NCBI GenBank assembly: GCA_029558715.1
Contig: JAKQEA010000042.1
Span: 1 to 64,000, forward strand
From: Bacteroidota bacterium
GTDB lineage: Bacteria; Bacteroidota; Bacteroidia; Chitinophagales; Chitinophagaceae
Length of the DNA stretch: 64,000 nucleotides
Reading direction: 5' to 3'
The notes beneath the pieces were generated by a model. It had not been told where the DNA came from. It saw nothing but the letters and a program-made list of their open reading frames with translations, and searched no databases. The position numbers and the translations under genes are program-made. Shown one piece after another: positions 52,917 to 61,222 of this stretch. Numbering within the stretch: the first letter of the stretch is position 1; every line of letters begins with the position of its first letter.

Positions 52917-54104
52917 TTATTTCAACACACCCACCTCTTTCCCAATCTTCGTAAACGCTGCTATCGCTTTATCGAGGTGATGCTGTTCATGCGCCGCACT
53001 TAGCTGCACCCTTATCCTCGCCTGTCCTTTGGCCACCACAGGGAAGAAAAAGCCTATTACATACACACCTTCTTCCAAAAGTTTTGCAGCCATCGTTTGT
53101 GCAAGTACTGCATCATATAGCATGATGGGAACAATTGGGTGATCACCGGGTTTGATGTCGAAACCGGCTTCCGTCATTTTATGGCGGAAATATTTAGTGT
53201 TATATTCCAGTTTATCTCTCAATTCCGTTGTTTCTGTCAGCATATCCAGCACAGCAATAGAAGCACCAACAATTGAGGGAGCCAATGTATTACTGAATAA
53301 ATACGGCCTTGATTTCTGGCGTAGCATATCAATGATCTCTTTTCGGCCAGAGGTAAAACCACCGGATGCGCCACCCAATGCTTTACCTAATGTTCCGGTA
53401 ATAATATCGATCCTTCCCATCACACCCCTGTATTCATGAGTGCCCCGGCCTGTCTTGCCGAGAAACCCCGAGGAGTGGCATTCATCAATCATAATACAGG
53501 CATCATATTTTTCAGCCAGATCGACGATCTTATCTAATTGTGCTATGGTGCCATCCATACTAAAAGAGCCATCAGTTACAATGATCCTGCTGCGGCAGCC
53601 GGCGGCTTCCCTCAGCTTAGCTTCCAGGTCATTCATATCGTTATGTTCATAGCGGAAACGCTGTGCCTTACACAAACGAACCCCGTCAATAATAGAAGCA
53701 TGGTTCAGTGCATCTGAGATAATGGCATCCTGTTCATTAAATAAAGGTTCAAACACACCGCCATTGGCATCAAAAGCAGCAGCATATAATATGGTATCCT
53801 CCATGCCAAGAAATTGAGAGATTTTTTCTTCCAATTCTTTATGAATATCCTGTGTACCGCAAATAAAGCGGACACTGCTCATTCCATACCCTCTTTTATC
53901 AATGGCCTCATGCGCTGCTTTGATCACTTTAGGATGGCTGGAAAGGCCAAGGTAATTATTAGCACAAAAGTTCAGGACCGCTTTACCGCCCACGATTATT
54001 TCGGCTCCCTGGGGACTTTCAATAATTCGTTCTGTTTTATACAGACCCGAGGCTTTTATCTCTTCCACCTCTTTAGCAATGCGTTGCACCAATTTTTCGT
54101 TCAT
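52917..54104 (-). CDS. kbl: glycine C-acetyltransferase (2-amino-3-ketobutyrate CoA ligase)
   Basis: PLP enzyme that converts 2-amino-3-oxobutyrate plus CoA to glycine and acetyl-CoA, the second step of threonine degradation. 395 residues, normal length. [44 protein letters not shown]-like [32 protein letters not shown] and the PLP-lysine region [14 protein letters not shown] are all present. A serine palmitoyltransferase or KAPA synthase (same family) is possible but the [21 protein letters not shown] block fits Kbl. Threonine dehydrogenase is not in the window. Confidence 0.93.
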   Translation of the reverse strand: MNEKLVQRIAKEVEEIKASGLYKTERIIESPQGAEIIVGGKAVLNFCANNYLGLSSHPKVIKAAHEAIDKRGYGMSSVRFICGTQDIHKELEEKISQFLGMEDTILYAAAFDANGGVFEPLFNEQDAIISDALNHASIIDGVRLCKAQRFRYEHNDMNDLEAKLREAAGCRSRIIVTDGSFSMDGTIAQLDKIVDLAEKYDACIMIDECHSSGFLGKTGRGTHEYRGVMGRIDIITGTLGKALGGASGGFTSGRKEIIDMLRQKSRPYLFSNTLAPSIVGASIAVLDMLTETTELRDKLEYNTKYFRHKMTEAGFDIKPGDHPIVPIMLYDAVLAQTMAAKLLEEGVYVIGFFFPVVAKGQARIRVQLSAAHEQHHLDKAIAAFTKIGKEVGVLK

Positions 54105-54215
54105 GCGGCTTGATTTATGGGCAAATATAAGAATTGGGCCTGTTGAGCGTCTTATAGAACAACTTCACATGAATATGCGATTGTCAGCCGGAAAAAGAAA
54201 TTTTAGGTTTGCGGT

Positions 54216-54239
54216 AACATTTTGAAAATTACTTTCGTC
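54216..54239 (+). promoter_or_regulatory. ECF-sigma-type promoter upstream of the 74-residue gene
   Basis: GGTAACATTTTG with AAC at 54216-54218, a 17-nt spacer, and CGTC at 54236-54239, 20 bp before ATG 54260. The 11-base block GTAACATTTTG recurs exactly at 54549-54559 in front of the sigma factor gene. Confidence 0.65.
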
Positions 54240-54259
54240 AAATAGCCTAAACCAACACC

Positions 54260-54484
54260 ATGAAGCGGAAAAATTATCTTTTATTCAGCCTGCTGACTGT
54301 CCTTCTTACGGCAGCACTGGTTATCCTGAGCTCTTCCTCTTCGACGGAAAAGGCCCCCAAACAGGCTGTCCCAACTTGCTGTAAAAAAACAAAGGTGAAC
54401 TGCCCAGAGACCAAAAAAGATATTCCGGCTGATCTTATGCTGGAAAGTCTTTCCCGGCAGTTTATCAGCATTTCCTCCTTCTAA
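54260..54484 (+). CDS. small membrane-anchored protein in front of the ECF sigma gene
   Basis: Not recognised. 74 residues: one N-terminal hydrophobic helix (about 6-24, LLFSLLTVLLTAALVILSS), a short linker, then a cysteine-containing segment (TCCKKTKVNCPETKKD) and an amphipathic C-terminal end. It could be a weakly processed exported peptide. The promoter motif shared with the downstream sigma gene suggests it belongs to the same regulon. Confidence 0.65.
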   Translation: MKRKNYLLFSLLTVLLTAALVILSSSSSTEKAPKQAVPTCCKKTKVNCPETKKDIPADLMLESLSRQFISISSF

Positions 54485-54550
54485 ATATTGATTTTCAACC
54501 GATAACAGGTGGCCGGTTAAGCATTTCCCGAAAGTTTTGTCAATTGTTGT

Positions 54551-54573
54551 AACATTTTGTTCCCTGAACCGTA
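54551..54573 (+). promoter_or_regulatory. ECF-sigma-type promoter upstream of the sigma factor gene
   Basis: TTGTAACATTTTG with AAC at 54551-54553, a 16-nt spacer and CGTA at 54570-54573, 53 bp before ATG 54627. The match to the promoter at 54216 supports positive autoregulation of the sigma factor. Confidence 0.6.
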
Positions 54574-54626
54574 TTATTTAACAAGCAGGTTCCGTTGACT
54601 ATTTTTGCCTGCACTATCGGCTGTTT

Positions 54627-55112
54627 ATGACTGAACGAGAATACAATGAATGTGTGAATACGTATGCAGATAATGTGTACCGCTTCATCCTGAAAAATCT
54701 TCGCCATGAAGAAGATGCCCGGGATGTGGTGCAAACTGCCTTTGAAAAAATGTGGCGCAACCGGGATGAGGTAGATGCACAGAAAAGCAAATCTTATCTT
54801 TTTACGGTAGCATACCACCAGATGATCGATCATATTCGAAAAGTAAAACGGATACAATTGCGGGAAGAGTTCAGTGCTGAAGCAAGAGTGGAGAACCGTC
54901 CGGCCAATAACCTGAAAAAGATACTTGACGAGGCCCTGAACAGGCTGAGCGAAACGCAACGATCACTGGTTTTGCTGAAAGACTATGAAGGATATAGTTA
55001 TGAAGAAATAGGCCAGATCATGAACCTGAACCCCAGCCAGGTAAAAGTGTACCTGCACCGGGCAAGGGTTCAGCTGAAAGAATATTTAGTGAAAATGGAA
55101 AACGTAATCTGA
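54627..55112 (+). CDS. ECF RNA polymerase sigma factor
   Basis: 161 residues. Region 2 (about 8-75): YADNVYRFILKNLRHEEDARDVVQTAFEKMW, YLFTVAYHQMIDHIRKVKR. Region 4 (about 105-155): LNRLSETQRSLVLLKDYEGYSYEEIGQIM, NLNPSQVKVYLHRARVQLKEYL. No C-terminal extension. It is followed after 3 bp by a membrane protein that looks like its anti-sigma factor, then by an outer-membrane barrel gene. Its own promoter has the ECF form. Confidence 0.95.
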   Translation: MTEREYNECVNTYADNVYRFILKNLRHEEDARDVVQTAFEKMWRNRDEVDAQKSKSYLFTVAYHQMIDHIRKVKRIQLREEFSAEARVENRPANNLKKILDEALNRLSETQRSLVLLKDYEGYSYEEIGQIMNLNPSQVKVYLHRARVQLKEYLVKMENVI

Positions 55113-55115
55113 TCA

Positions 55116-56237
55116 ATGAATATCAACCGCCATAATTACGAAGAGTATTTTATCCTGTACATGGATAATGAACTGGGTAGTGAGGAGCGCCGTATGGTGG
55201 AAGAATTTGTGCAGCTTCACCCTGACCTGAAAGAAGAACTGGAGATTTTACAACAATTCAAATTAACTCCCGATACTAATATTGTTTTTGCAGGAAAAGA
55301 TGAACTATTGAAAGGGGAAGAAGCATCTTCTGTTACCCTTTCTAATTATGAAGAATGGCTGATGCTGTATACCGATAATGAACTGGATGCTGAACAAAAA
55401 GAAATTGTTGAACAATTTGCTGCAAAAAATCCCATCGTTCAACAAGAACTGACTTTGCTGTTGCAAACCCGGCTGCAACCTGAACGGGTTGTATTTACCA
55501 ATAAAGAATCTTTATACAGAAGAGAAGAGAAAGTGCGGGCACTTCCCATCCGCTGGTGGAGAGCTGCAGCTGCTATATTGCTCATTGGTTCAGGCATTAC
55601 CACAGCTATTATTGTAAACAATAAGAAGTCGCCAGGCACCTCCATTGAAGTGGCCGGGCTTACCAATGAAAAACAAAAAACTACACCTGTTGAAACTGTT
55701 CAGCCAAAAAACGATGCAGTTGCTACCACAAAAGTTCAAAATGAACCTGCCGGCAGTCCTGCAACAAAAAACAGGCAACAGGATAATAATGCCCCCGTAT
55801 ACAAACAGGTAAATAATCCTGTGGCAGTAACGGATAATAATACTATTATTAAAAATGATGCTCCGGAAAAAAATAATGCCCCTGTAATTGCAGATAACAG
55901 TCCTTCTAACAATCTCCCTAAACCGGAGAATAATCCTTATGTAAATAATAATACATCAACTGACGTTGCTGCTAATACAAAAACGGATATCCCGGAAAAA
56001 AACAATAAATCAACTTCATTAACAGATCGTGTTGTAACATCTCCATCTGCTCAACCGTCAGACAAGAGAACTGCTTCAGTAAATGAATCAGATCTAAACC
56101 AGGGTGATGGCAAGAAAAACAAACTCCGTGGACTTTTCCGGAAAGTAACACGGACCTTTGAAAAAAGAACTAATATTGACCCGACCGACGATGATGACCG
56201 GTTATTAGTGGGCGGGTTAGCCATCAGGCTGAAATAA
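55116..56237 (+). CDS. probable anti-sigma factor with duplicated N-terminal module
   Basis: 373 residues. The cytoplasmic N-terminus has two copies of one module: about 6-52 (YEEYFILYMDNELGSEERRM, then VEEFVQLHPDLKEELEIL) and about 77-123 (YEEWLMLYTDNELDAEQKEI, then VEQFAAKNPIVQQELTLL). This is the helical pattern of anti-sigma zinc-finger-type domains without the Cys/His ligands. One membrane helix (about 151-168, AAAAILLIGSGITTAIIV) leads to a long Asn/Thr/Pro-rich periplasmic part (about 170-340) and a basic end. Position 3 bp after the sigma gene supports the role; the duplication of the binding module is unusual. Confidence 0.8.
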   Translation: MNINRHNYEEYFILYMDNELGSEERRMVEEFVQLHPDLKEELEILQQFKLTPDTNIVFAGKDELLKGEEASSVTLSNYEEWLMLYTDNELDAEQKEIVEQFAAKNPIVQQELTLLLQTRLQPERVVFTNKESLYRREEKVRALPIRWWRAAAAILLIGSGITTAIIVNNKKSPGTSIEVAGLTNEKQKTTPVETVQPKNDAVATTKVQNEPAGSPATKNRQQDNNAPVYKQVNNPVAVTDNNTIIKNDAPEKNNAPVIADNSPSNNLPKPENNPYVNNNTSTDVAANTKTDIPEKNNKSTSLTDRVVTSPSAQPSDKRTASVNESDLNQGDGKKNKLRGLFRKVTRTFEKRTNIDPTDDDDRLLVGGLAIRLK

Positions 56238-56267
56238 CCTAATTACAAATTTTTAAAAAGAAAGAAT

Positions 56268-57110
56268 ATGAAAAGGATTTTTACCCTATGTGCAGCGCTA
56301 TGTATAGCCGCAATCAGTTTTTCCCAGACAGACACTACTGCTAATCCCAAACCGGCTCCGCAGGATGACACCATCCGTATCGGTGGCATGGTTATTATCC
56401 GTAAGGCCGGCAGCAAAGACAAAGAGGTAATCCGTGACCGGGAATACAAAATGCGGAACCGCCGTGGCGACAAGCCTTCTAATCTGAGCACCAACTGGTG
56501 GATACTCGATCTTGGTTTTTCCAATTACGTTGATAATTCCAATTACACCACAGCGGCATTAAGTGGTTTTGTAGCACCGGGCATTGGTGAAGACCAGTTG
56601 AAGCTGAGGGCCGGTAAGTCAAGAAATGTAAACCTCTGGTTCTTTATGCAACGATTGAATATAGTCAAACATGTACTGAACCTGAAGTATGGTATGGGAC
56701 TGGAGCTAAACAATTATCATTTTGAAACAAATAATATTGTTTTCACCAAGAACCCCACCAATATTTCGCTGGGTAGCACTGATTTCAAAAAAGTAAAACT
56801 GGCTGCCGATTACCTGACAGTGCCCATGATGCTGAACATCAATTTTACGCCTAAAAGAAAAAACGGATTTGGTATCAGTGGCGGTGTAAGCGCCGGGTAT
56901 TTATATTCTGCCCGTTACAAAACAAAAGAAGATGGTGATATTGAAAAAGTGAAAAGTGATTTTGACCTGGAACGTTTTAAACTATCCTATATCGGGGAAT
57001 TATCACTCGGACCTGTAAAACTTTACGGCAGCTATGCGATGAAGAATATGTGGGAAAAAGGATTGGATATGACTCCGTATACACTGGGCTTCCGGTTTAG
57101 CAACTGGTAA
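56268..57110 (+). CDS. outer-membrane beta-barrel protein of the ECF operon
   Basis: 280 residues with a signal peptide (about 1-19, ending SFS-Q). After a Pro/Lys-rich linker, the barrel runs from about 75 (WWILDLGFSNYVDNSNY) to the C-terminal strand MTPYTLGFRFSNW, which ends in an aromatic residue as expected for BAM substrates. PorT/OmpA-like 8-10-stranded barrel architecture (outer membrane beta-barrel domain). It follows the anti-sigma gene by 30 bp and is likely both an output and a sensor of envelope state for the sigma factor. Confidence 0.82.
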   Translation: MKRIFTLCAALCIAAISFSQTDTTANPKPAPQDDTIRIGGMVIIRKAGSKDKEVIRDREYKMRNRRGDKPSNLSTNWWILDLGFSNYVDNSNYTTAALSGFVAPGIGEDQLKLRAGKSRNVNLWFFMQRLNIVKHVLNLKYGMGLELNNYHFETNNIVFTKNPTNISLGSTDFKKVKLAADYLTVPMMLNINFTPKRKNGFGISGGVSAGYLYSARYKTKEDGDIEKVKSDFDLERFKLSYIGELSLGPVKLYGSYAMKNMWEKGLDMTPYTLGFRFSNW

Positions 57111-57136
57111 ATAAACAGTTTCTCATATTCATACAT

Positions 57137-57169
57137 GAAACCGGTCCTGTTTTCAGGACTGGTTTTTTA
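57137..57169 (+). terminator. intrinsic terminator after the ECF operon
   Basis: ACCGGTCCTG / CAGGACTGGT arms (one G-T pair) with a TTTT loop, then a TTTTTTAT run. Confidence 0.8.
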
Positions 57170-57373
57170 TTGTAAAAAGGAAAGATTACAGGGAAAAAAT
57201 CCCCGTATCTTTTCTAAACACTCCGTTAAAACATATCCACACTTAATAATAAAATTTTATGGCATTGCGTTTGAGTGATTGGACGGACACTTTTACGAAT
57301 AATGCCATGAATAAATGCGGCTCCCACCTTAGCTGCAGATTAGATCTGGCCTTACCGAAAACACTACATGGAC

Positions 57374-57943
57374 ATGAAAAACTTCTTCATTCTTACTACT
57401 GTTTTTTTAGGGAGCAGTTTGCTGGCTTCGGATTTTCATGCCAAAAAAAGGGCCACCCTCAACAAACGCTTTGATGGCAGCACAGCTTCCAAAGGTCCCG
57501 TAGGGAATATTTCCATTATAATAGACAAATCTGACTACGAACTGAATGTATATGATGATAAAGGCTGGTATGCCACCTACCCTGTAGTGTTTGGCAACAG
57601 CAGCCTGGCCGATAAAAAAATGGAAGGCGATAAGAACACACCCGAGGGAACTTTCCGCATAACCAGCAAGCGGGTACATGAAAAATGGAGCCGCTTCCTC
57701 GCCATTGATTATCCCACCGCCGCTGACAGGGAGAAGTTCAACCAGCGCAAACAGAGAGGAGAGATTCCTGCCAATGCCCGTATTGGCGGGGGCATAGGCA
57801 TTCACGGTACATGGCCGCATGAAGATTTTATGATAGACAGGTATAAGAACTGGACCCTTGGCTGTATCTCAATGAAAAATGAAGATGTAAAAGAATTATA
57901 CGGATTTACGGATTCCGGCACCACCGTTACCATCAGAAAATAA
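57374..57943 (+). CDS. L,D-transpeptidase (YkuD) family protein
   Basis: 189 residues from ATG 57374 (MDM at 57368 is two codons earlier). Signal peptide about 1-19. The YkuD catalytic domain (about 45-187) shows IIIDKSDYELNVYDDKGW, GDKNTPEGTFRITSKR and the catalytic block IGIHGTWP...NWTLGCISMKN (His and Cys of the HGT...S/T-x-GC motif). It would make 3-3 peptidoglycan cross-links or attach envelope proteins in the periplasm. It is convergent with the alpha/beta hydrolase gene at a 12-bp distance. Confidence 0.93.
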   Translation: MKNFFILTTVFLGSSLLASDFHAKKRATLNKRFDGSTASKGPVGNISIIIDKSDYELNVYDDKGWYATYPVVFGNSSLADKKMEGDKNTPEGTFRITSKRVHEKWSRFLAIDYPTAADREKFNQRKQRGEIPANARIGGGIGIHGTWPHEDFMIDRYKNWTLGCISMKNEDVKELYGFTDSGTTVTIRK

Positions 57944-57955
57944 ATAGAATACCTG

Positions 57956-58930
57956 TTATTGCCCGTTGAGGAATTTTCCCACTTCTGTCTGCCATTTCAC
58001 AGGGTCATGTTGCAGCAACGATTCATGACCGGCATTTTCATACCCGACCAGTTTTTTTTGGTTCGAAAAGATCGAGGTGTACACTTCATCAATTTCACTT
58101 TTTAAAACATAACTGTCTTTAGCTCCATACTGCACCAGTGCCGGACAGCTTATGGCTTTTGCATATCTCTTTGTCCGGTGTTTATATCCATTAAATCCTC
58201 TTTCTATTCCTATCCAGCCGGTAACTAAAAAAGCAAAAGGCTGTTGCGGAAACCCAAGTACTCTTGCTCTTGCTTTCAGGTGAGATTGCAGGGAAGAAAA
58301 GGGAAGTTCAAGTATCACTCCTGCTGGTTGTATGGGATAATCATGTAACGCTTTTGCAATAACAACCGCACCCATGGAAATACCCCATAGAAAAATTCTT
58401 TTTTCTCCTTTTGCTTTTATATAGTCATACGCCAGCTTTACTTCCTCGGTTTCCCTGACTCCCATGGTGGTGGTGACACCATCACTTTTTCCATGTGCCC
58501 GCAAGTCGATCAGCATAATATTATATCCCTGGTAGCGGAATTCATTGGCCTCCGACAATAGTTGGCCTTTATTGGACATTACTCCATGAAAAAGTAACAC
58601 TGTTCCTTTTGCTACAGAATCAGTCCTGGCATACCATGCTTTTATTGAAATACCATTAGCTGTAGTCAAGTCTACCGTATCGTATACAAATGCCGGTTGC
58701 TCTGTAAGCTGTGACTTAGGCAGCTTAGGCCCGGTAAAGAGTTTCCATGTTTTTGTAAAAATATTTCCGGAAGGAGAACTATTGTAGAGTGAGGGGTCGT
58801 TATAAAAATGGGTGAGCCGGTACGCATAAAAAGCAGCGCTTATATTAATCAGGATAAACTGAACAAGAATAACCCAGAAAATCCAACGAAGTAAAGAAGG
58901 CATTTTTCGCCTGGTCTTTTTTTCTTCCAT
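57956..58930 (-). CDS. membrane-anchored alpha/beta hydrolase
   Basis: 324 residues. One N-terminal helix (about 14-36) then an alpha/beta hydrolase fold: LLFHGVMSNKGQLLSEANEF (oxyanion region), MLIDLRAHGKSDG, nucleophile elbow LWGISMGAVVIA (Ser in GISMG), acid in VQYGAKDSYVL and His in GYENAGHESLLQ. Similar to BAAT/prolyl-oligopeptidase-like or YqkD-type hydrolases; the substrate is unknown. Confidence 0.88.
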   Translation of the reverse strand: MEEKKTRRKMPSLLRWIFWVILVQFILINISAAFYAYRLTHFYNDPSLYNSSPSGNIFTKTWKLFTGPKLPKSQLTEQPAFVYDTVDLTTANGISIKAWYARTDSVAKGTVLLFHGVMSNKGQLLSEANEFRYQGYNIMLIDLRAHGKSDGVTTTMGVRETEEVKLAYDYIKAKGEKRIFLWGISMGAVVIAKALHDYPIQPAGVILELPFSSLQSHLKARARVLGFPQQPFAFLVTGWIGIERGFNGYKHRTKRYAKAISCPALVQYGAKDSYVLKSEIDEVYTSIFSNQKKLVGYENAGHESLLQHDPVKWQTEVGKFLNGQ

Positions 58931-59114
58931 AAGATATTATTCAACCACGCCGTGGTTATCGCCAAAAGTAATTTTTACAATGCATACAAGCTACTATTTG
59001 GCAGTTTTTTCTGACTAACCTGTGAATAATATTCTTATTATAAAAAATAAGAGATGCTGTTTTGTGCTTTTCTTTGCACTGCTTTTGCCTCACTAACGAA
59101 CCCCGAAAAACCTT

Positions 59115-59142
59115 TTAAAGCAGCCCATCCGTGCTGCTTTAA
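59115..59142 (-). terminator. intrinsic terminator after acs
   Basis: TTAAAGCAGC (59115-59124) / GCTGCTTTAA (59133-59142), an 8-nt loop, followed on the minus strand by an AAGGTTTTTC run. Confidence 0.75.
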
Positions 59143-59147
59143 TTATC

Positions 59148-61094
59148 TCAGATCTTCCCTTTTTTTATTTCTTCCACTACTCCGGGATCAAGTAATGTAG
59201 TAGTATCTCCGAGATTTTCTGTTTCTCCTTCGGCGATCTTTCTTAGGATACGCCGCATAATTTTTCCGCTTCTTGTTTTAGGAAGTCCTGGTACAAATTG
59301 TATCTTATCCGGTTTGGCAATAGGCCCAATGACACGGGTAACAGTTTGCAGGATATCCTGGCGGGTCATATTTTCATCTCCATGCATATGCTCATAGATA
59401 ACAAAGGCATAAACCCCTTGTCCTTTTATATCATGCGGATAACCTACTACAGCACTTTCCACCACACCGGCATGCATATTAATAGCATTCTCTACTTCGG
59501 CAGTACCAAGCCGGTGACCACTTACATTTAATACATCATCTACCCGGCCGGTAATGCGATAATTACCTTTTTCATCTTTCAATGCACCGTCACCGGTGAA
59601 ATATAAATTCTCATACGTAGCAAAATAATTAGTACGGCAGCGTTCATGATCACCATAGGTGGTTCTTAATATACCGGGCCAAGGTGCTTTGATACACAAA
59701 TTCCCCTTTTGCAGACCCTGCTCATCTTTTTCTGTTACTTCTTTCCCGTTTTCATCTACCAGCAATGGCTGCACACCCGGCATAGGTAAAGTAGCCCAGC
59801 TTGGTTTGGCCGGAGTTATCCCTGCCATATTTGATATCAGGCAGGCACCTGTTTCCGTTTGCCACCAGGTATCCACTACCGGGCATTTCTTTTTTCCAAT
59901 ATTATCATTATACCAATGCCATGCCTCTTCATTTATAGGCTCACCAACTGTACCGAGTATTTTTAAAGAAGACAGGTCTTTTCCCCTGAGCGGTTCCAGG
60001 CCAAAGCCCATGAGACTACGGATAGCTGTTGGTGCCGTATAGAGAATATTGACCTTGTGCCTGTCAACAATATCCCAGAAACGTCCGGCATCAGGCCAGG
60101 TAGGGATACCTTCAAACATTACTGAAGTAGCACCAGCACTTAACGGACCATACAAAATATAACTATGGCCTGTAATCCAACCAATATCTGCCGTGCAGAA
60201 ATGAATATCACCAGGTTTATACTGAAATACATTGACAAAAGTGTAATTCGTCCAGAGCATATAACCTGCGCAACTGTGTACTACCCCTTTGGGCTTACCT
60301 GTGCTGCCGGAAGTATATAAAATGAATAAGGGATCCTCTGCATCCATTTCCTCTGCCGGGAAGGACGCCTTCCCTTCTTTTTCTACCTGGGCTTCTGCAT
60401 GCTCCATTTCATCCTCCCACCATACATCTCTGCCTTTGATCATAGAAACAGGAGTTCTTGTTCTCGTATAAACAATTACCTTTTTTACTGTTCTATTTCC
60501 GATCAAAGCATCATCGATCACACTTTTCAGAGGAATATCTTTATTGCCCCGGTACGCCCCATCACAGGTAACAATATACTCTGCATTGGCATCATATAAC
60601 CTGTCAGCAATGCTTTGTGCAGAGAACCCTCCAAAGATGACACTATGGATAGCACCAATTCTTGCACAACCCAGCACTGCATAAGCCAGTTCGGGCACCA
60701 TCCCCATATAGATACAAACTCTGTCACCCTTTTTTACACCATTATTCTTTAACACTTGTGCAAACTGGCAAACCCTTTTATGCAACCGGTTATATGTTAC
60801 CACCCTCACCCTATCCTCCGGGTTATTAGGTTCCCAGATGATGGCAGGTTTATCACCTAATGCGGAGAGGTGACGGTCAATGCAATTTTCTGTGATATTC
60901 AGTTTAGCCCCTTTGAACCATTCTACTTTTGGCTCTTTAAAATTCCACTCCAATACTTTATCCCATTTCTTTTTCCATTGAAAATGATCTGCAACTGAGG
61001 ACCAGAACCCTTCGGGATCCTCTATACTTTTTTCGTACGCTTCGTGATACTGTTCTAATGATTTTATCTGGTAGGGATATGACATGACCGGCAA
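59148..61094 (-). CDS. acs: acetate-CoA ligase (acetyl-CoA synthetase)
   Basis: Activates acetate to acetyl-CoA with ATP. 648 residues, normal length. Seen: AMP-binding P-loop YTSGSTGKPKGVVHS, AIWEPNNPEDRVRVVTYNRL, DIGWITGHSYILYGPLSAGA, VDTWWQTETGACLIS, YFTGDGALKDEKGNYRITGRVDDVLNVSGHRLGTAE, and the regulatory lysine region PKTRSGKIMRRILRK (acetylation site in other Acs). It is divergent from an MHS-type transporter across 128 bp, a pairing that suggests carboxylate uptake and activation. Confidence 0.97.
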   Translation of the reverse strand: MPVMSYPYQIKSLEQYHEAYEKSIEDPEGFWSSVADHFQWKKKWDKVLEWNFKEPKVEWFKGAKLNITENCIDRHLSALGDKPAIIWEPNNPEDRVRVVTYNRLHKRVCQFAQVLKNNGVKKGDRVCIYMGMVPELAYAVLGCARIGAIHSVIFGGFSAQSIADRLYDANAEYIVTCDGAYRGNKDIPLKSVIDDALIGNRTVKKVIVYTRTRTPVSMIKGRDVWWEDEMEHAEAQVEKEGKASFPAEEMDAEDPLFILYTSGSTGKPKGVVHSCAGYMLWTNYTFVNVFQYKPGDIHFCTADIGWITGHSYILYGPLSAGATSVMFEGIPTWPDAGRFWDIVDRHKVNILYTAPTAIRSLMGFGLEPLRGKDLSSLKILGTVGEPINEEAWHWYNDNIGKKKCPVVDTWWQTETGACLISNMAGITPAKPSWATLPMPGVQPLLVDENGKEVTEKDEQGLQKGNLCIKAPWPGILRTTYGDHERCRTNYFATYENLYFTGDGALKDEKGNYRITGRVDDVLNVSGHRLGTAEVENAINMHAGVVESAVVGYPHDIKGQGVYAFVIYEHMHGDENMTRQDILQTVTRVIGPIAKPDKIQFVPGLPKTRSGKIMRRILRKIAEGETENLGDTTTLLDPGVVEEIKKGKI

Positions 61095-61222
61095 GTATTT
61101 AAATAATATTACTGCTAATGCGGGATAAATTTACAGAATGACGGGCAAATCAGGACGAATCACCGGGAACGATTCCGGTTAAATTGTTTCTTACATTTTT
61201 TATTAATACTTATCTTACCCGG

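Noticed and set aside
57259-57474. 71-residue plus-strand frame upstream of the L,D-transpeptidase
   Set aside because: It overlaps the transpeptidase signal region in another frame and shows no domain or export signal.
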